From Bostrychus sinensis (taxonomy: Eukaryota > Chordata > Actinopteri > Gobiiformes > Eleotridae), in contig CM036243.1 in the NCBI GenBank assembly GCA_020698575.1, positions 31,011,403 to 31,075,402 on the forward strand: a DNA stretch of 64,000 nucleotides. Reading direction: 5' to 3'. Within the stretch, counting starts at the first letter, position 1. Each line of letters starts with the position of its first letter. Of the stretch, positions 33,850-44,150 are shown one piece after another. Under the pieces are notes generated by a model. That model was not told the origin of the DNA. It ran no database searches and saw only the letters and a program-made list of their open reading frames with translations. A program made the translations under genes and the position numbers.

Positions 33850-35590
33850 AGAGTGGCATAAGTACAACATTTCAGTCTATGGCCACTTATGTACTCACAC
33901 CTTTTCCCCAGGTCTGAGTGTTTGGTAATAGTTGTTACCGAAAAGGGCTCAGAGAGTGGACCCTCACTTGAGACAATGCAGTTATGTTTTGTGAATCATA
34001 ACATTGCATTTATTGCTTAGATTACAATAAACAGTGTAAACAGTTGAATTGTTAAATGGGTAACCTTTTTGCAATGCTAACATATATATCAATTAGATTT
34101 GGTTTGACCTGATTCAACAATGATAGTGGCTAATTTAGAACAATACGGTTGATATGATTCAACACCTTTATATCGATAAAACTGATATAGCAACTGTTTG
34201 CCAAAAACCATAAAAGTTCATTCACAAATCCAGCATCGCATCTGAGGTTGATTATGTCAAGCAGACAGAAAGTGAAGCAAAATTGAATATAACATTTTAC
34301 ATACACCTTCAAAATAGTTACATTAAAGCACATTCACATAAATGTGCTTATACACAAAAGATTAAGTTATAAAAGAAGATGATTATTGTTTTTTTTACCT
34401 TTTTTTTAATTTCCTTAAACCAGCATCTGTCCTTTAAAATTTTTGTTTATTTTTAACTCTAAAATTGCCAAGTTTTTGTCATGATGGAATAATGTGGTCT
34501 TTACTATATCTTCATTGTAAATACTTCATCATATTTATACTTCTGTAGTTGCCACTACACATTTCCCTTACAAATACCTGGTCAAAAACTCAAATACTGT
34601 CTGCTTTTCCTAGAGACTTGCACAGCTCCACAGGGACCCACACAAACTTGACTGCTCAAAGCACAGGGGGAGGATTTAGTGCAAGTGCCCCCTAAAGGAA
34701 AAAGCTGGTATTTAGTCCATTTGCCATATAAAGGTAAAAAAAAAAATGATGTCGCCAGGAAGAAAATACTTCAGAGTACACATTTAAAGCTAGAGGCCTC
34801 AGACCAAGTGAAGAAATGAGACGATGCATGTTTTATACTTTTTATTAGAGCAGGGTCAAAAACCCTAACCCTCAAAAACTTTTAACTGGTTTATAAACAC
34901 AAAAATTTACATCCAAAAAGTAGTAAATGTATCTGGTTTTATTTTAACAATTAAATTATTTCTAATATCAATATATCCAATATTATTATTATTATTTTTT
35001 CTTTCCATGTATGTCACTATACAAAACAATATGAATCAATACAAGGTAATCCATATCGATAAAGTTGTATCGATTAGTCCAGATGTACTCTTGTTCATAT
35101 CTGTTAGGTAAAATAAAAATCATTGTCTAATTTGTTTTGGTGTTCATCCACATTCAGTTGGAAAGTTACCTAAGAGGAAATAACAAGCAATAAACACACC
35201 CAAAGTTGCATGATCAATCGACTTACACAAGATGTTACACTATTGCTTTAAAATAACACTATATAAAGTTTAACCATCTTAATTCTCACAGATTCATTGT
35301 TTTTTATATCTCATTTTTAAACTAATATCTCCTCAAGATCTCCTTTGTATGTAACTCTGAATGACAGGGCACTGTTTGGATCCTTGCCTTAAAAACAAAA
35401 TGAGTTAATGAACAGGTACTAGATATTTCTTTACAACTTATAAGCCTTTGCAGCAGCACTTATATTCATGTTTCATTTTAGTTTTGTCATTGATGTAAAA
35501 CAGTATTATAACACAATAAACTGGACTGACTTCTTTGACTGAACAGACCTAAAGATGATCAACAAAGACGTCTAAAACATCAGGAAATGC
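33850..35590 (-). other. 5'UTR intron of the TRIM gene at 32,169, with AT-rich repeat DNA
   Basis: About 1.8 kb. The outer parts align with the introns of other units (for example gatcaacaaagacgtc before the donor), but 34,080-35,100 is additional AT-rich sequence with atcgat-type motifs, probably an old transposon. No coding region is visible. Confidence 0.55.
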
Positions 35591-35596
35591 ACTCAC

Positions 35597-35685
35597 CAGT
35601 TAACAACAGCCTCGTCTTCAGTTAAAGCTGGAAATACTCAGTTTTACACAGAGCAGTCTGAGCTTGTTTGTTTCTTCGAAGTGAG
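35597..35685 (-). other. Non-coding first exon of the TRIM gene at 32,169-33,788
   Basis: Donor at 35,591-35,596 (reverse GTGAGT). Upstream lies a GGTGAAACTTAAAGG segment (reverse strand, ~35,690-35,705), close to an interferon-response half site. Confidence 0.7.
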
Positions 35686-36279
35686 CACCTTTAAGTTTCA
35701 CCTTTGTTTCCTGGTGTTGTTCTGCCTCTGTTGCTCCGCCTCCTTATGCAGTGCACTGAGCACTTATCCTATTTTCTTATCTGTGTGACATGAGTTTAAT
35801 TCAAACTAAACAAAGAACTAAACCAGGTCTAAATCACAGCTAAACCAGGACTTAACCAGTACTAATACATGGACATAAACCAGTCCAATACATTCACTTT
35901 AGCAAATTCAGAGTCACCAGTTCACCTTTGTGCATGTTTTTGGACTCCTTACAGTGAAATAATGTTGGTCATGTGACCTTGCAGTTCTGCTGGTGGCCAC
36001 TAGGTGTGACCAAAAAGTAAAAGGGAGAAAGTCTTTATTTGGTTTAGAAACATCAAAGACAGACTTATTCAATGTTACTACTGTCACTTTTACTTCTCCA
36101 TAATATGTAGGAAAGAATAAAACCTATTGTGTGTCTCTAATAGATCAAATAGCTACATGTTATTGCTGGACAATATTATGCTGTTGTGACATTTGACAGA
36201 AGGTCCCTGCTGTCTGTGTCCTCTCCTGTGTGTTTACTGTCACTACAGTTATCTCGTATAGCTAAACAACTTCAGTTAA

Positions 36280-36790
36280 ATGGTCACAAGCCATTTTCTT
36301 CTTTTGATTTTCAGGAAAATGGTTTAGTTTCTGCTCCTATATGAGGTCTCCACAATGAATTAATTGCATGTTAATTTAGCAGTGAAGTTTTTACACCAGA
36401 CACAAAACAATAAAGTTGAAAAAACAAAAATACACTGATTAAGTTTCTATTTATTATGATTATTATTCAGCTAAAGATAAAACCAAGAAAACCATCTGTA
36501 AATACATTTTTCATATTTGTCACAGCTCTGTGCAACTGAAGGTGATGTAATATTAATATAAACTTTGACCAAAAATCACAAAGAAATACTTAAACAGTTA
36601 CTTTTGTTAGTGCAGCCTTAGCCTCATGTTAATGCTGACCTCACAACACCACACATATTACTTTATAAATCATCTAAATCTGCAGTAAATATGAATGCAA
36701 TAAAAACGTGTTACTGTGAAGACTGCTCACTGATTACTGGAAGAAATTACAGATGAATTCATTCAGTGGGAAAACGTGAGTGCTTCTCCA
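36280..36790. repeat. Copy of the intergenic part of the tandem units
   Basis: Aligns with ~7,350-7,870 and the equivalent stretches in units 2 and 3 (aggaaaatggtttagtttctgctcctatatgag..., ...cagtgggaaaacgtgag). It shows that the genes at 32-39 kb share an ancestral repeat unit with the 1-20 kb array. After it the 3' flank changes. Confidence 0.8.
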
Positions 36791-37110
36791 GTGGGCAGTG
36801 TCCAGACAATACACAATCAATACACAATGATGACAACTGAATACGCGGATAATTTATTTTTAATCCATGACACTGAGGCACTTTCTATTTCATACATTTT
36901 GAGCTTTACTTAAAAAGTCATTTTTTTCTAGGGACAATTTTCTTTTAATAATTTGAGGAATGTGCGTTTAAGTAATTCCTTTAGTAAACAATGGTATATC
37001 AGAGTATCATGTCACTTAACACAATGAGTCTACGAGCTATAAATTGAATTTAAAAAAGAAACTGCACAAGATCTGGGTTTTCAGAGATAAGAACCTGATA
37101 TCACATTTGA

Positions 37111-38733
37111 TTATTTAACAGGCATGATGATCAGAGGAGCAGAGTTTCTACCTTCATCATAGACACTAGGACCAAAGAAAGGAAACAGTTTCTCAGTGAA
37201 GGTGCAGCCAGTGAAGGAGTAGATGAGAGCTGCAGTGTCTGCATCATAAAAGGAGACTAGGCCCTGCTCATAATCTACAAACACACCGATCACACCAGGA
37301 ACTGACTTTAGACTGAGATTTACAACAGGACCAGCACAACCTTTGTACTTATCTCCATCTCTCAAAACAATGGTCCAGTATCCATTCTTTGGTGTTAGAG
37401 AGTTTCTCTTCTTTCTGACAATGGATTCTTTGACCACTCCTAAATCCCATTCATTTTTCTCTTTGACCGAAACCTCAAAGTAAGACCTGCCTGAAGATAA
37501 ACTCTGCTTTCCTAAAACAGCAAGAACAACACTAAACCTCTCTGGGTTGTCTAAGATATCATTTTTTTCGTTGCTGTGATAAACTTGTTTCAGATCTTTA
37601 GACAGAACAAGCCATGGATTTGCTGTGTCTGGGTCTAGAGTCACATCCACTGCCCACTGCTGGAGTCTCTTTAGTTGGACTGTCTTTATTTCTTCTCTGA
37701 GAGTGTTGTCAAGCTGAGCCACAGCTCTGTCCACAGAGCCCTCAAATGATGAAGGAGGCTCAAGTCTCACCTGTGTCCAGTCCTTCAGGTCTGCAGCAGT
37801 TTTCAGTTTGTTGAATCTTTGTAGAAAGTAGAAGTTGTCCTCAGAGCGTGTGAGCTGCTCCCCCTCTGTGCTTCTCCTCTGCAGCTCAGAGATCTCCAGC
37901 TCCAGCTCTGTGATCCAGTCTTCAGCCTGTTTCTTCATCCTCCTCTGCTTTTCCTGCAGCTCCTCTGTGAACTGGTCCAGACTTCTCTGGACTGTGTCCA
38001 TCAGAGCGGTGTAGACCTGGACCCCCTGGTCCATCTCTCTGTGGGCACATTTCTGACTGAGCTGCAGCGAGCGTCTGATCTCCTGGATCTTCCTCCGTCT
38101 CTCCTCCATCATGCTCTGAGTTTCAGTCTGTGTGCGCCTCAGCGCCGCCTGCTGCTCCTCATACTCCTCTCTCAGTGGGACGATGTGGTGGCCCTTGTGG
38201 TCCAGGACGGTGCAGAGCATGCAGACGCAGGCCTGGTCGCTCCTACAGAACAGCTCCAGAGCCTTGTCGTGTTTGGGACACATCCTGTCCTCCAGGTTTT
38301 CCACAGGCTCAGTGAGCTGGTGCCTCTTCAGACGGGCCACTGTCCCGTGAGGCTCCAGGTGGCTCTGACAGTAGGAGAGCAGACAGACCAGGCAGGACTT
38401 GAGGGCCTTCAGTTTGGGCTCAGTGCACACGTCACACAGGACGTCTCCTGCTGCAGCAGCTGGTCGCTCTGAACTCACAGAGTCCTCTTCATGTGGAGGC
38501 CTGTTTCTGAACTGTCCCACCAGCTCTGACACTAAAGTGTTGACCTTGAGCAGGGGCCTAGAGCTGAACTCCTCTTTACACATGGGACACTGGCAGAGGT
38601 CAGTGTGCTCCCAGTGTTTGGAGATGCAGCTCTTACAGAAGTTGTGTCCACACGGAGTGGAGACTGGCTCTGTGAACACCTCCAGACAAATGGAGCACAG
38701 CAGCTGCTGCTCAGTAAAAAGCACAGCAGCCAT
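37111..38733 (-). CDS. TRIM E3 ubiquitin ligase, btr-like, MAAVL subfamily, full length (540 residues)
   Basis: Starts MAAVLFTEQQLLCSIC instead of MASMSEEQ. It is preceded by a different acceptor (ctttacag) and a different non-coding exon (39,833). RING, both B-boxes, coiled coil and PRY-SPRY are complete. The coiled coil has DQFTEELQEKQRRMKK, the linker has an extra Ser (PPSSFEG) and LDNTLREEIKTVQLKRLQQ. The SPRY has diverged strongly: SKDLKQVYHSNEKNDILDNPERFSVVLAV, SGRSYFEVSVKEKNEWDLGV, SIVRKKRNSLTPKNGYWT. The 5'UTR intron is ~1.1 kb and holds the MITE at 38,826. It belongs to the first of three duplicated segments reaching mdh1. Confidence 0.93.
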   Translation of the reverse strand: MAAVLFTEQQLLCSICLEVFTEPVSTPCGHNFCKSCISKHWEHTDLCQCPMCKEEFSSRPLLKVNTLVSELVGQFRNRPPHEEDSVSSERPAAAAGDVLCDVCTEPKLKALKSCLVCLLSYCQSHLEPHGTVARLKRHQLTEPVENLEDRMCPKHDKALELFCRSDQACVCMLCTVLDHKGHHIVPLREEYEEQQAALRRTQTETQSMMEERRRKIQEIRRSLQLSQKCAHREMDQGVQVYTALMDTVQRSLDQFTEELQEKQRRMKKQAEDWITELELEISELQRRSTEGEQLTRSEDNFYFLQRFNKLKTAADLKDWTQVRLEPPSSFEGSVDRAVAQLDNTLREEIKTVQLKRLQQWAVDVTLDPDTANPWLVLSKDLKQVYHSNEKNDILDNPERFSVVLAVLGKQSLSSGRSYFEVSVKEKNEWDLGVVKESIVRKKRNSLTPKNGYWTIVLRDGDKYKGCAGPVVNLSLKSVPGVIGVFVDYEQGLVSFYDADTAALIYSFTGCTFTEKLFPFFGPSVYDEGRNSAPLIIMPVK

Positions 38734-38825
38734 CGCTGTAAAGGAAGAGAGACAGTGGTTATGCTTTAAAGATATGAGTTATTAAATGCAAATGTTACAA
38801 GATCTATAGTTTTGTCATTCATTAC

Positions 38826-39567
38826 CAGTGTTGGGAGTAACGCGTTACAAAGTAACGAGTTACACTAACGAGATTACATTCGTCAGTAACGCAGTGGGTA
38901 ACGCGTCAGTTTTGAGCCGCCAGTAATAATATTACAGTTACAAACAAAATACCTAATTAGTTACTCGCGTTACAGTCACTACAGTCAGTTTCATTTACCT
39001 GCAGTTTACCGCGAGGACATGGAGCGAAAATAAAACAAACATTAAACATTTAGCGCTAATACGTTTAATACTTTCATTTCATTCGCTCCTCTCTGCTCCT
39101 GCTCATGCGCGTTGCGGCTACTCCTCCTGTCTGCGCGCTCACAAATATCACACCATACATTTTAGCCTCAATGAAGTGAAATAAAACTCTGTCCACAGGA
39201 GCTCAATCTCCGTGTTTTTACTGATGTGAAAAAGCAGGACCGCTGCACAGGGACAGGTGAACTTAAATGGCAGTATTTGCCGTGTCAGGCTGCTGAGGTG
39301 ACTGCAGCTAAAACCCTGCTGTAACATCTGTATGAAGAGAGAAATACCTGCTGCTAAGGGCAATAGTGAGGCTACAGGCTTCTTCTGTTTAGAACTGGGT
39401 TCATTTAGGCCTATAAGCCTTTATCTCATCTGCTGTTAGGAAGTAATCCAAAAGTAAAGTAACTAAGGTACATGAGTCAGTAACTAAGTAAAGTAATATA
39501 TTACTTTTTAAAAGAGTAAGTAGTAATCGCTAACTAGTTACTTTTTTGACAAACTAACCCAACACTG
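38826..39567. mobile_element. hAT-type MITE with 8-bp TSD (copy 1)
   Basis: Inverted ends CAGTGTTGGG and CCCAACACTG, sub-terminal agtaacgcgttac repeats, and an exact TTCATTAC duplication at 38,818-38,825 and 39,568-39,575. It sits in the 5'UTR intron and occurs at the same place in the two later duplicates, so it was inserted before the segmental duplication. Confidence 0.93.
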
Positions 39568-39832
39568 TTCATTACATTACGTTACATTCATTCATGACAT
39601 TGGATTAGATTTGCCCACAGAGAGAGGCCATGCTCACGATCTAAACACTCAGTCCTCAGAAATACAGCAGAGGTAAGCACAGTAATCATAGTGCTATTTA
39701 ATGTTCAGTCACAGTTTTAAAACCTACTATTCCAGTGAGCTAATGACAAAATAAAAAGGGAATTAGACTAAACTTGTATGGTAATAATATAAAGACAGAC
39801 CCGCTGTAAGTTAAACACTCACCAAAAAATGA

Positions 39833-39900
39833 ATCGTCTTCTGTTTGGTTAAAGTTGCCAGCAGGTCAGTTTTTTACCAGTTTAGGTGAATTAAGTGCAT
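39833..39900 (-). other. Non-coding first exon, MAAVL subfamily (gene at 37,111)
   Basis: Donor GTGAGTG on the reverse strand immediately left of 39,833; the exon ends ...CATTTTTTG. Sequence is related to, but clearly different from, the MASMSEEQ-type first exon. Outer edge approximate. Confidence 0.65.
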
Positions 39901-39963
39901 TAAGCAGTGTTTGTTTATTAAGCAGTGTGTCCGTTGAAAACACTCCCGCTCTGTGCAATTTTA

Positions 39964-39975
39964 AGTTTCACTTCT
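39964..39975 (-). promoter_or_regulatory. ISRE-like element upstream of the MAAVL TRIM gene at 37,111
   Basis: Reverse strand reads AGAAGTGAAACT, one mismatch from GRAASTGAAAST, with a further GAAAGGC just upstream. It lies ~130 bp upstream of the first-exon donor. Interferon control is an inference from the motif. Confidence 0.5.
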
Positions 39976-40514
39976 GCCTTTCGTGACCGTAAGACTCCGC
40001 CTCTGCAGCTTTGATTTGTTACATGATTTTGCTGCCGTTTAGGCCAACTCTACTTTGTACTTCGGCTTTTTTTTTAAATATTACAACTCAAACCCCGAGA
40101 CTAATTAATACTTTATTTATTTTTGTAAACAGTGACATAATTTACTGTAGATTTCTGACAGCTGTGGTCAAAAACTCCTCTGTTATGAGTGACTTTATCA
40201 TCAGTGTTACTGCTCTATGCCTTGGCTTTATGTTTTAGTGGGTTGTCTGTTTTGTTTTCGTCTTGTTTTGAAGTTCTCACTAAATAGTTTGTGAATAAGC
40301 CTAATTTGCAGTTTGTATTTAATTTGATCGATCAAAAAAACATCTGAACTAATGGGACAAAACCACCACATCCATCACAGCCCTGTTAAACTTTACGCAT
40401 CTGTTGTTATTACACTACAGGAGACTAAAAAAGCTGTTGAAAGGGGTGAGAATGAGAAAACACGTGGGTTTGTAGTTCCTTTGAGTGCCACCAGATGTCA
40501 CCAAAGAACAAGAG

Positions 40515-41876
40515 TTAAAAAATGGTCCAATATCCATTCTGAGGTGCCAGTGTGATTTCTTTCTTTCTGTTGATTGATTCTTTAGCGACTCCTAAAACCC
40601 ATTTAGTTTTTCCTTTGACCTGAACCTCAAAGTAAAACCTGCCTGAACAGAAACTCTGCTTTCCGAAAACACAAAAAGCAGCAGCAAACCTCTCTGGGTT
40701 GTCTGGCAGAACCTTCTTCACACCACTGTGATGAACCTGTTTCAGATCCTCAGACAGAACAATATATTCATTTGCTGTGTCTGGGTCTAGAGTCACATCC
40801 ACTGCACACTGCTGGAGTCTCTTTAGTTGGACTGTGTTTATTTCTTCTCTGAGTGTGATCTGGAGCTGAGCCACAGCTCTGTCCACAGAGCCCTCAAATG
40901 AAGGAGGCTCCAGTCTCACCTGTGTCCAGTCCTTCAGGTCTGCAGCAGTTTTCACTTTGTTGAACCATTTTAGAAAGTGGAGGTGGTTCTCAGAGCGTGT
41001 GAGCTGCTCCCCCTCTGTGCTTCTCCTCTGCAGCTCAGAGATCTCCAGCTCCAGCTCTGTGATCCAGTCTTCAGCCTGTTTCTCCGTCCTCCTCTGCGTT
41101 TCCTGCAGCTCCTCTTTGAACTGGTCCAGACTTCTCCGGACTGTGTCCATCAGAGCGGTGTAGACCTGGATCCCCTGGTCCATCTCTCTGTGGGCACATT
41201 TCTGACTGAGCTGCAGCGAGCGTCTGATCTCCTGGATCTTCCTCCGTCTCTCCTCCATCATGCTCTGAGTTTCAGTCTGTGTGCGCCTCAGCGCCGCCTG
41301 CTGCTCCTCATACTCCTCTCTCAGTGGGACGATGTGGTGGCCCTTGTGGTCCAGGACGGTGCAGAGCATGCAGACGCAGGCCTGGTCGCTCCTACAGAAC
41401 AGCTCCAGAGCCTTGTCGTGTTTGGGACACATCCTGTCCTCCAGGTTTTCCACAGGCTCAGTGAGCTGGTGCCTCTTCAGACGGGCCACTGTCCCGTGAG
41501 GCTCCAGGTGGCTCTGACAGTAGGAGAGCAGACAGACCAGGCAGGACTTGAGGGCCTTCAGTTTGGGCTCAGTGCACACGTCACACAGGACGTCTCCTGC
41601 TGCAGCAGCTGGTCGCTCTGAGCTCACAGAGTCCTCTTCATGTGGAGGCCTGTTTCTGAACTGTCCCACCAGCTCTGACACTAAAGTGTTGACCTGCAGC
41701 AGGGGCCTAGAGCTGAACTCCTCTTTACACATGGGACACTGGCAGAGGTCAGTGTGCTCCCAGTGTTTGGAGATGCAGCTCTTACAGAAGTTGTGTCCAC
41801 ACGGAGTGGAGACTGGCTCTGTGAACACCTCCAGACAAATGGGGCACAGCAGCTGCTCCTCAGACATAGAAGCCAT
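40515..41876 (-). CDS. TRIM gene truncated in SPRY by a duplication junction (453 residues)
   Basis: RING, B-boxes and coiled coil are complete (start MASMSEEQLLCPIC at 41,876). The PRY and first half of SPRY are present, but the protein stops right after APQNGYWTIF because the sequence switches at ~40,522 to foreign DNA that supplies a TAA. The lost part is the C-terminal ~90 residues of SPRY (VFVDYEQGLVSFYDADT onward). The joined DNA is the region that flanks mdh1 at ~54,600 in the last copy. The RING half could still be a functional ligase or a dominant inhibitor, but this is inference; it may equally be a pseudogene. No polyadenylation signal was identified. Confidence 0.8.
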   Translation of the reverse strand: MASMSEEQLLCPICLEVFTEPVSTPCGHNFCKSCISKHWEHTDLCQCPMCKEEFSSRPLLQVNTLVSELVGQFRNRPPHEEDSVSSERPAAAAGDVLCDVCTEPKLKALKSCLVCLLSYCQSHLEPHGTVARLKRHQLTEPVENLEDRMCPKHDKALELFCRSDQACVCMLCTVLDHKGHHIVPLREEYEEQQAALRRTQTETQSMMEERRRKIQEIRRSLQLSQKCAHREMDQGIQVYTALMDTVRRSLDQFKEELQETQRRTEKQAEDWITELELEISELQRRSTEGEQLTRSENHLHFLKWFNKVKTAADLKDWTQVRLEPPSFEGSVDRAVAQLQITLREEINTVQLKRLQQCAVDVTLDPDTANEYIVLSEDLKQVHHSGVKKVLPDNPERFAAAFCVFGKQSFCSGRFYFEVQVKGKTKWVLGVAKESINRKKEITLAPQNGYWTIF

Positions 41877-42457
41877 GGCTGAAAAAAAAAAGGTTATTCA
41901 GATTTGGCAATGTGCGAAAGCATTTGAGTTAAATTCAGTTTTCTATACAAGTATGTTATAAATTAGAGATAAAATATACATTTGCCTTGGAGTGGTCTAA
42001 ACAAAGACACCCAGCAAGGCAAAGAACCTCTTTTCTCATTCTCTAGCATCATATCTTTTAGGCATCAAACCAAAGGCTGTGCCAAATATTTTGGCTTCAC
42101 TTTGTCAGACAAGTTGGTCACGTTAAACCTCCTCATATACATTTTTGTACAAGCATTACCAAACACTTTTACTCTGCCTGAACCCAAGATGGGGCAGTCA
42201 GGAAAGTTTGATTTTTGATTACACAGTAAAATCATATCAAGGTTGAAAATCAGGAATTAATTATTTAGAGCATTATTTAGAGCACAACCAAAATATTTGT
42301 TTCTACACGTTACAGCTAAAAGTTTGCAGCAGCAAGGGCATAAAAGACTGCTTTAACGTTTAGGTTTTATCTATTAAAAATTAGCACAGTAATATGGAAC
42401 AAAATAGACTTGAATATTATCAACAAAGACGTCTAAAACATCAGGAAATGCACTCAC

Positions 42458-42545
42458 CAGTTAACAACAGCCTCGTCTTCAGTTAAAGCTGTAAATACTC
42501 AGTTTTACACAGAGCAGTCTGGGCTTGTTTGTTCCTTCGATGTGA
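42458..42545 (-). other. Non-coding first exon of the truncated TRIM gene at 40,515
   Basis: MASMSEEQ-type exon with intact donor (reverse of 42,452-42,457). The ttcttcgaa seen elsewhere is ccttcgatg here, so the STAT-like motif is lost. Confidence 0.65.
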
Positions 42546-42599
42546 GCACTTTTAGATTTTCCTTTTATTTCTGTGTTGTTCTGCCGCAGTTGCTCTGCC

Positions 42600-43320
42600 T
42601 CCAGTGCAGTGTGAAATGCCTAAAAGGTATTTAATAAGGCACGTAATAAAAGTTTGACCAGTTATTTCTGAGCTTAACAGACTGTTTTTGCAAACAAATG
42701 TGTATATTTTAATTTTCCCTATAGTCCTCTTTCATAGTTGAGTTTTATGTTCCAGTTTAGGCTGAGCAGTTTTCCTTTTTTTCTTATCCGTGTAACATGA
42801 GCACTGAGAGATGAGAAATATATCACTGGTGGATTCAAAGTGTGGAAATACAATCTTTTTATTTTTATTTAATGCATTACAAAAGAGAATAACAGCACCC
42901 GAGTGGCATTCATACATTAATGGCAAGAGTGACAAGAGAAAAAAAAAGTGTGTGTAGAGCTGTGTGTGTGTAAATGTTGGGCAAAAGAGGTTCATAAGGA
43001 AAAATGATAAAGAAAAGTAATGATGATGACTGTATTATTGATAGAAAAAACATGGGTTGACTTTTACACTTTCAATTTGCTGTCATTGTTCTACTTCACA
43101 CTGATTTTAGCATTATTTAATGTTCCCCTTCTCTGCCCTTCCCCCCTCCTATATTTATTTTTCTCTTCCACTTATCCTATTTATTTTATTTTACACCAAG
43201 TTATAATAATAAACATTTTAACAGCAATAATATTTATAATCCAGAGGGAGGTTTTTTCCAGTGGGTAATGTTAGTCTTATGTCTTGTTTTCCAGTTCATG
43301 AGGATTAAATTAGATTAGAT
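42600..43320. other. Intergenic, no gene recognised
   Basis: Sequence upstream of the truncated TRIM gene, repeated nearly unchanged at 49,640-50,360. It contains only short open frames without family resemblance. Confidence 0.5.
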
Positions 43321-43324
43321 TTGA

Positions 43325-44060
43325 TAGATACTTTATTGATCCTGAAGGAAATTCAAGTTCCAGCAGCAACTTCACAAAGTAACAAAATATAAAGGCACAC
43401 AGCATGCAATATTAGTAAGGTGCAATACATAGAATATAATATTATAGAAATAAAAATACAAAAATAAGAATAAAAATAAAAATCACAAAGTAGTTGAGGA
43501 GCATCTGTAAACCGATTAACAGGGCAGCGTTGCACGAATAACCTAATGTAATAACAGTTAACAGCAGTAAATATACAGCGGTATGGATGAAGTAGATTAA
43601 TTACATAAATCTACATCTGTACGTCTGGTTTATCAAATTAACAGTAACAATGTTGACAGTAAATTACACACAGGCAGTGTAAAAGAGCAGTTGTGATACA
43701 GTAGCGTGTAAGGTGCGATGAATGGATCGTCTTCTCTGGCAATAGTTAGGGCCACAGCAAGGAGGATTTTGTTGTCGTTGGTATTACTGAGATTTATTGT
43801 GGATGTGTCACCAAGTATAGAAAGAGAGGGCGATACAGAGAGATGTGACAGCCAAACAAAATTGATCATGATCCTGTGACGTTTTCCCCAAAATTGTTGA
43901 ATAGGTGGGCAGTGCCAGAAAGTGTGCATATAAGTGTCAGGGTTATTTTGAGAACAGTTAGTACAGGAGCCAGAGGTGAATCCCATTTTTGGTCATTTCT
44001 GAAAAGTGTAGTGAGTTCTGCAGAGGATTTAGCTGTAGGTAAAGATTTTCAGACATGATG
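43325..44060 (-). mobile_element. LINE (L1/Tx1-like) 3' end, copy 1
   Basis: Minus-strand frame 43,633-43,986 (117 residues) has the Cys-His knuckle CTNCSQNNPDTYMHTFWHC and PPIQQFW, typical of the C-terminus of fish L1-type ORF2. It is followed by a 3'UTR ending in gaatttccttcaggatcaataaagtatc (reverse of ~43,330-43,360). It lies just downstream of the TRIM gene at 44,151 in the same orientation and recurs at 50,360-51,095. Confidence 0.75.
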
Positions 44061-44150
44061 TAAATGTTCCCGAGCTCATGGGTCCAGAAGTCAGCTTTGG
44101 GAGTAATTTTTCCATTTGGATGAGTGGATATAGCATTAGTTACTACTTAC

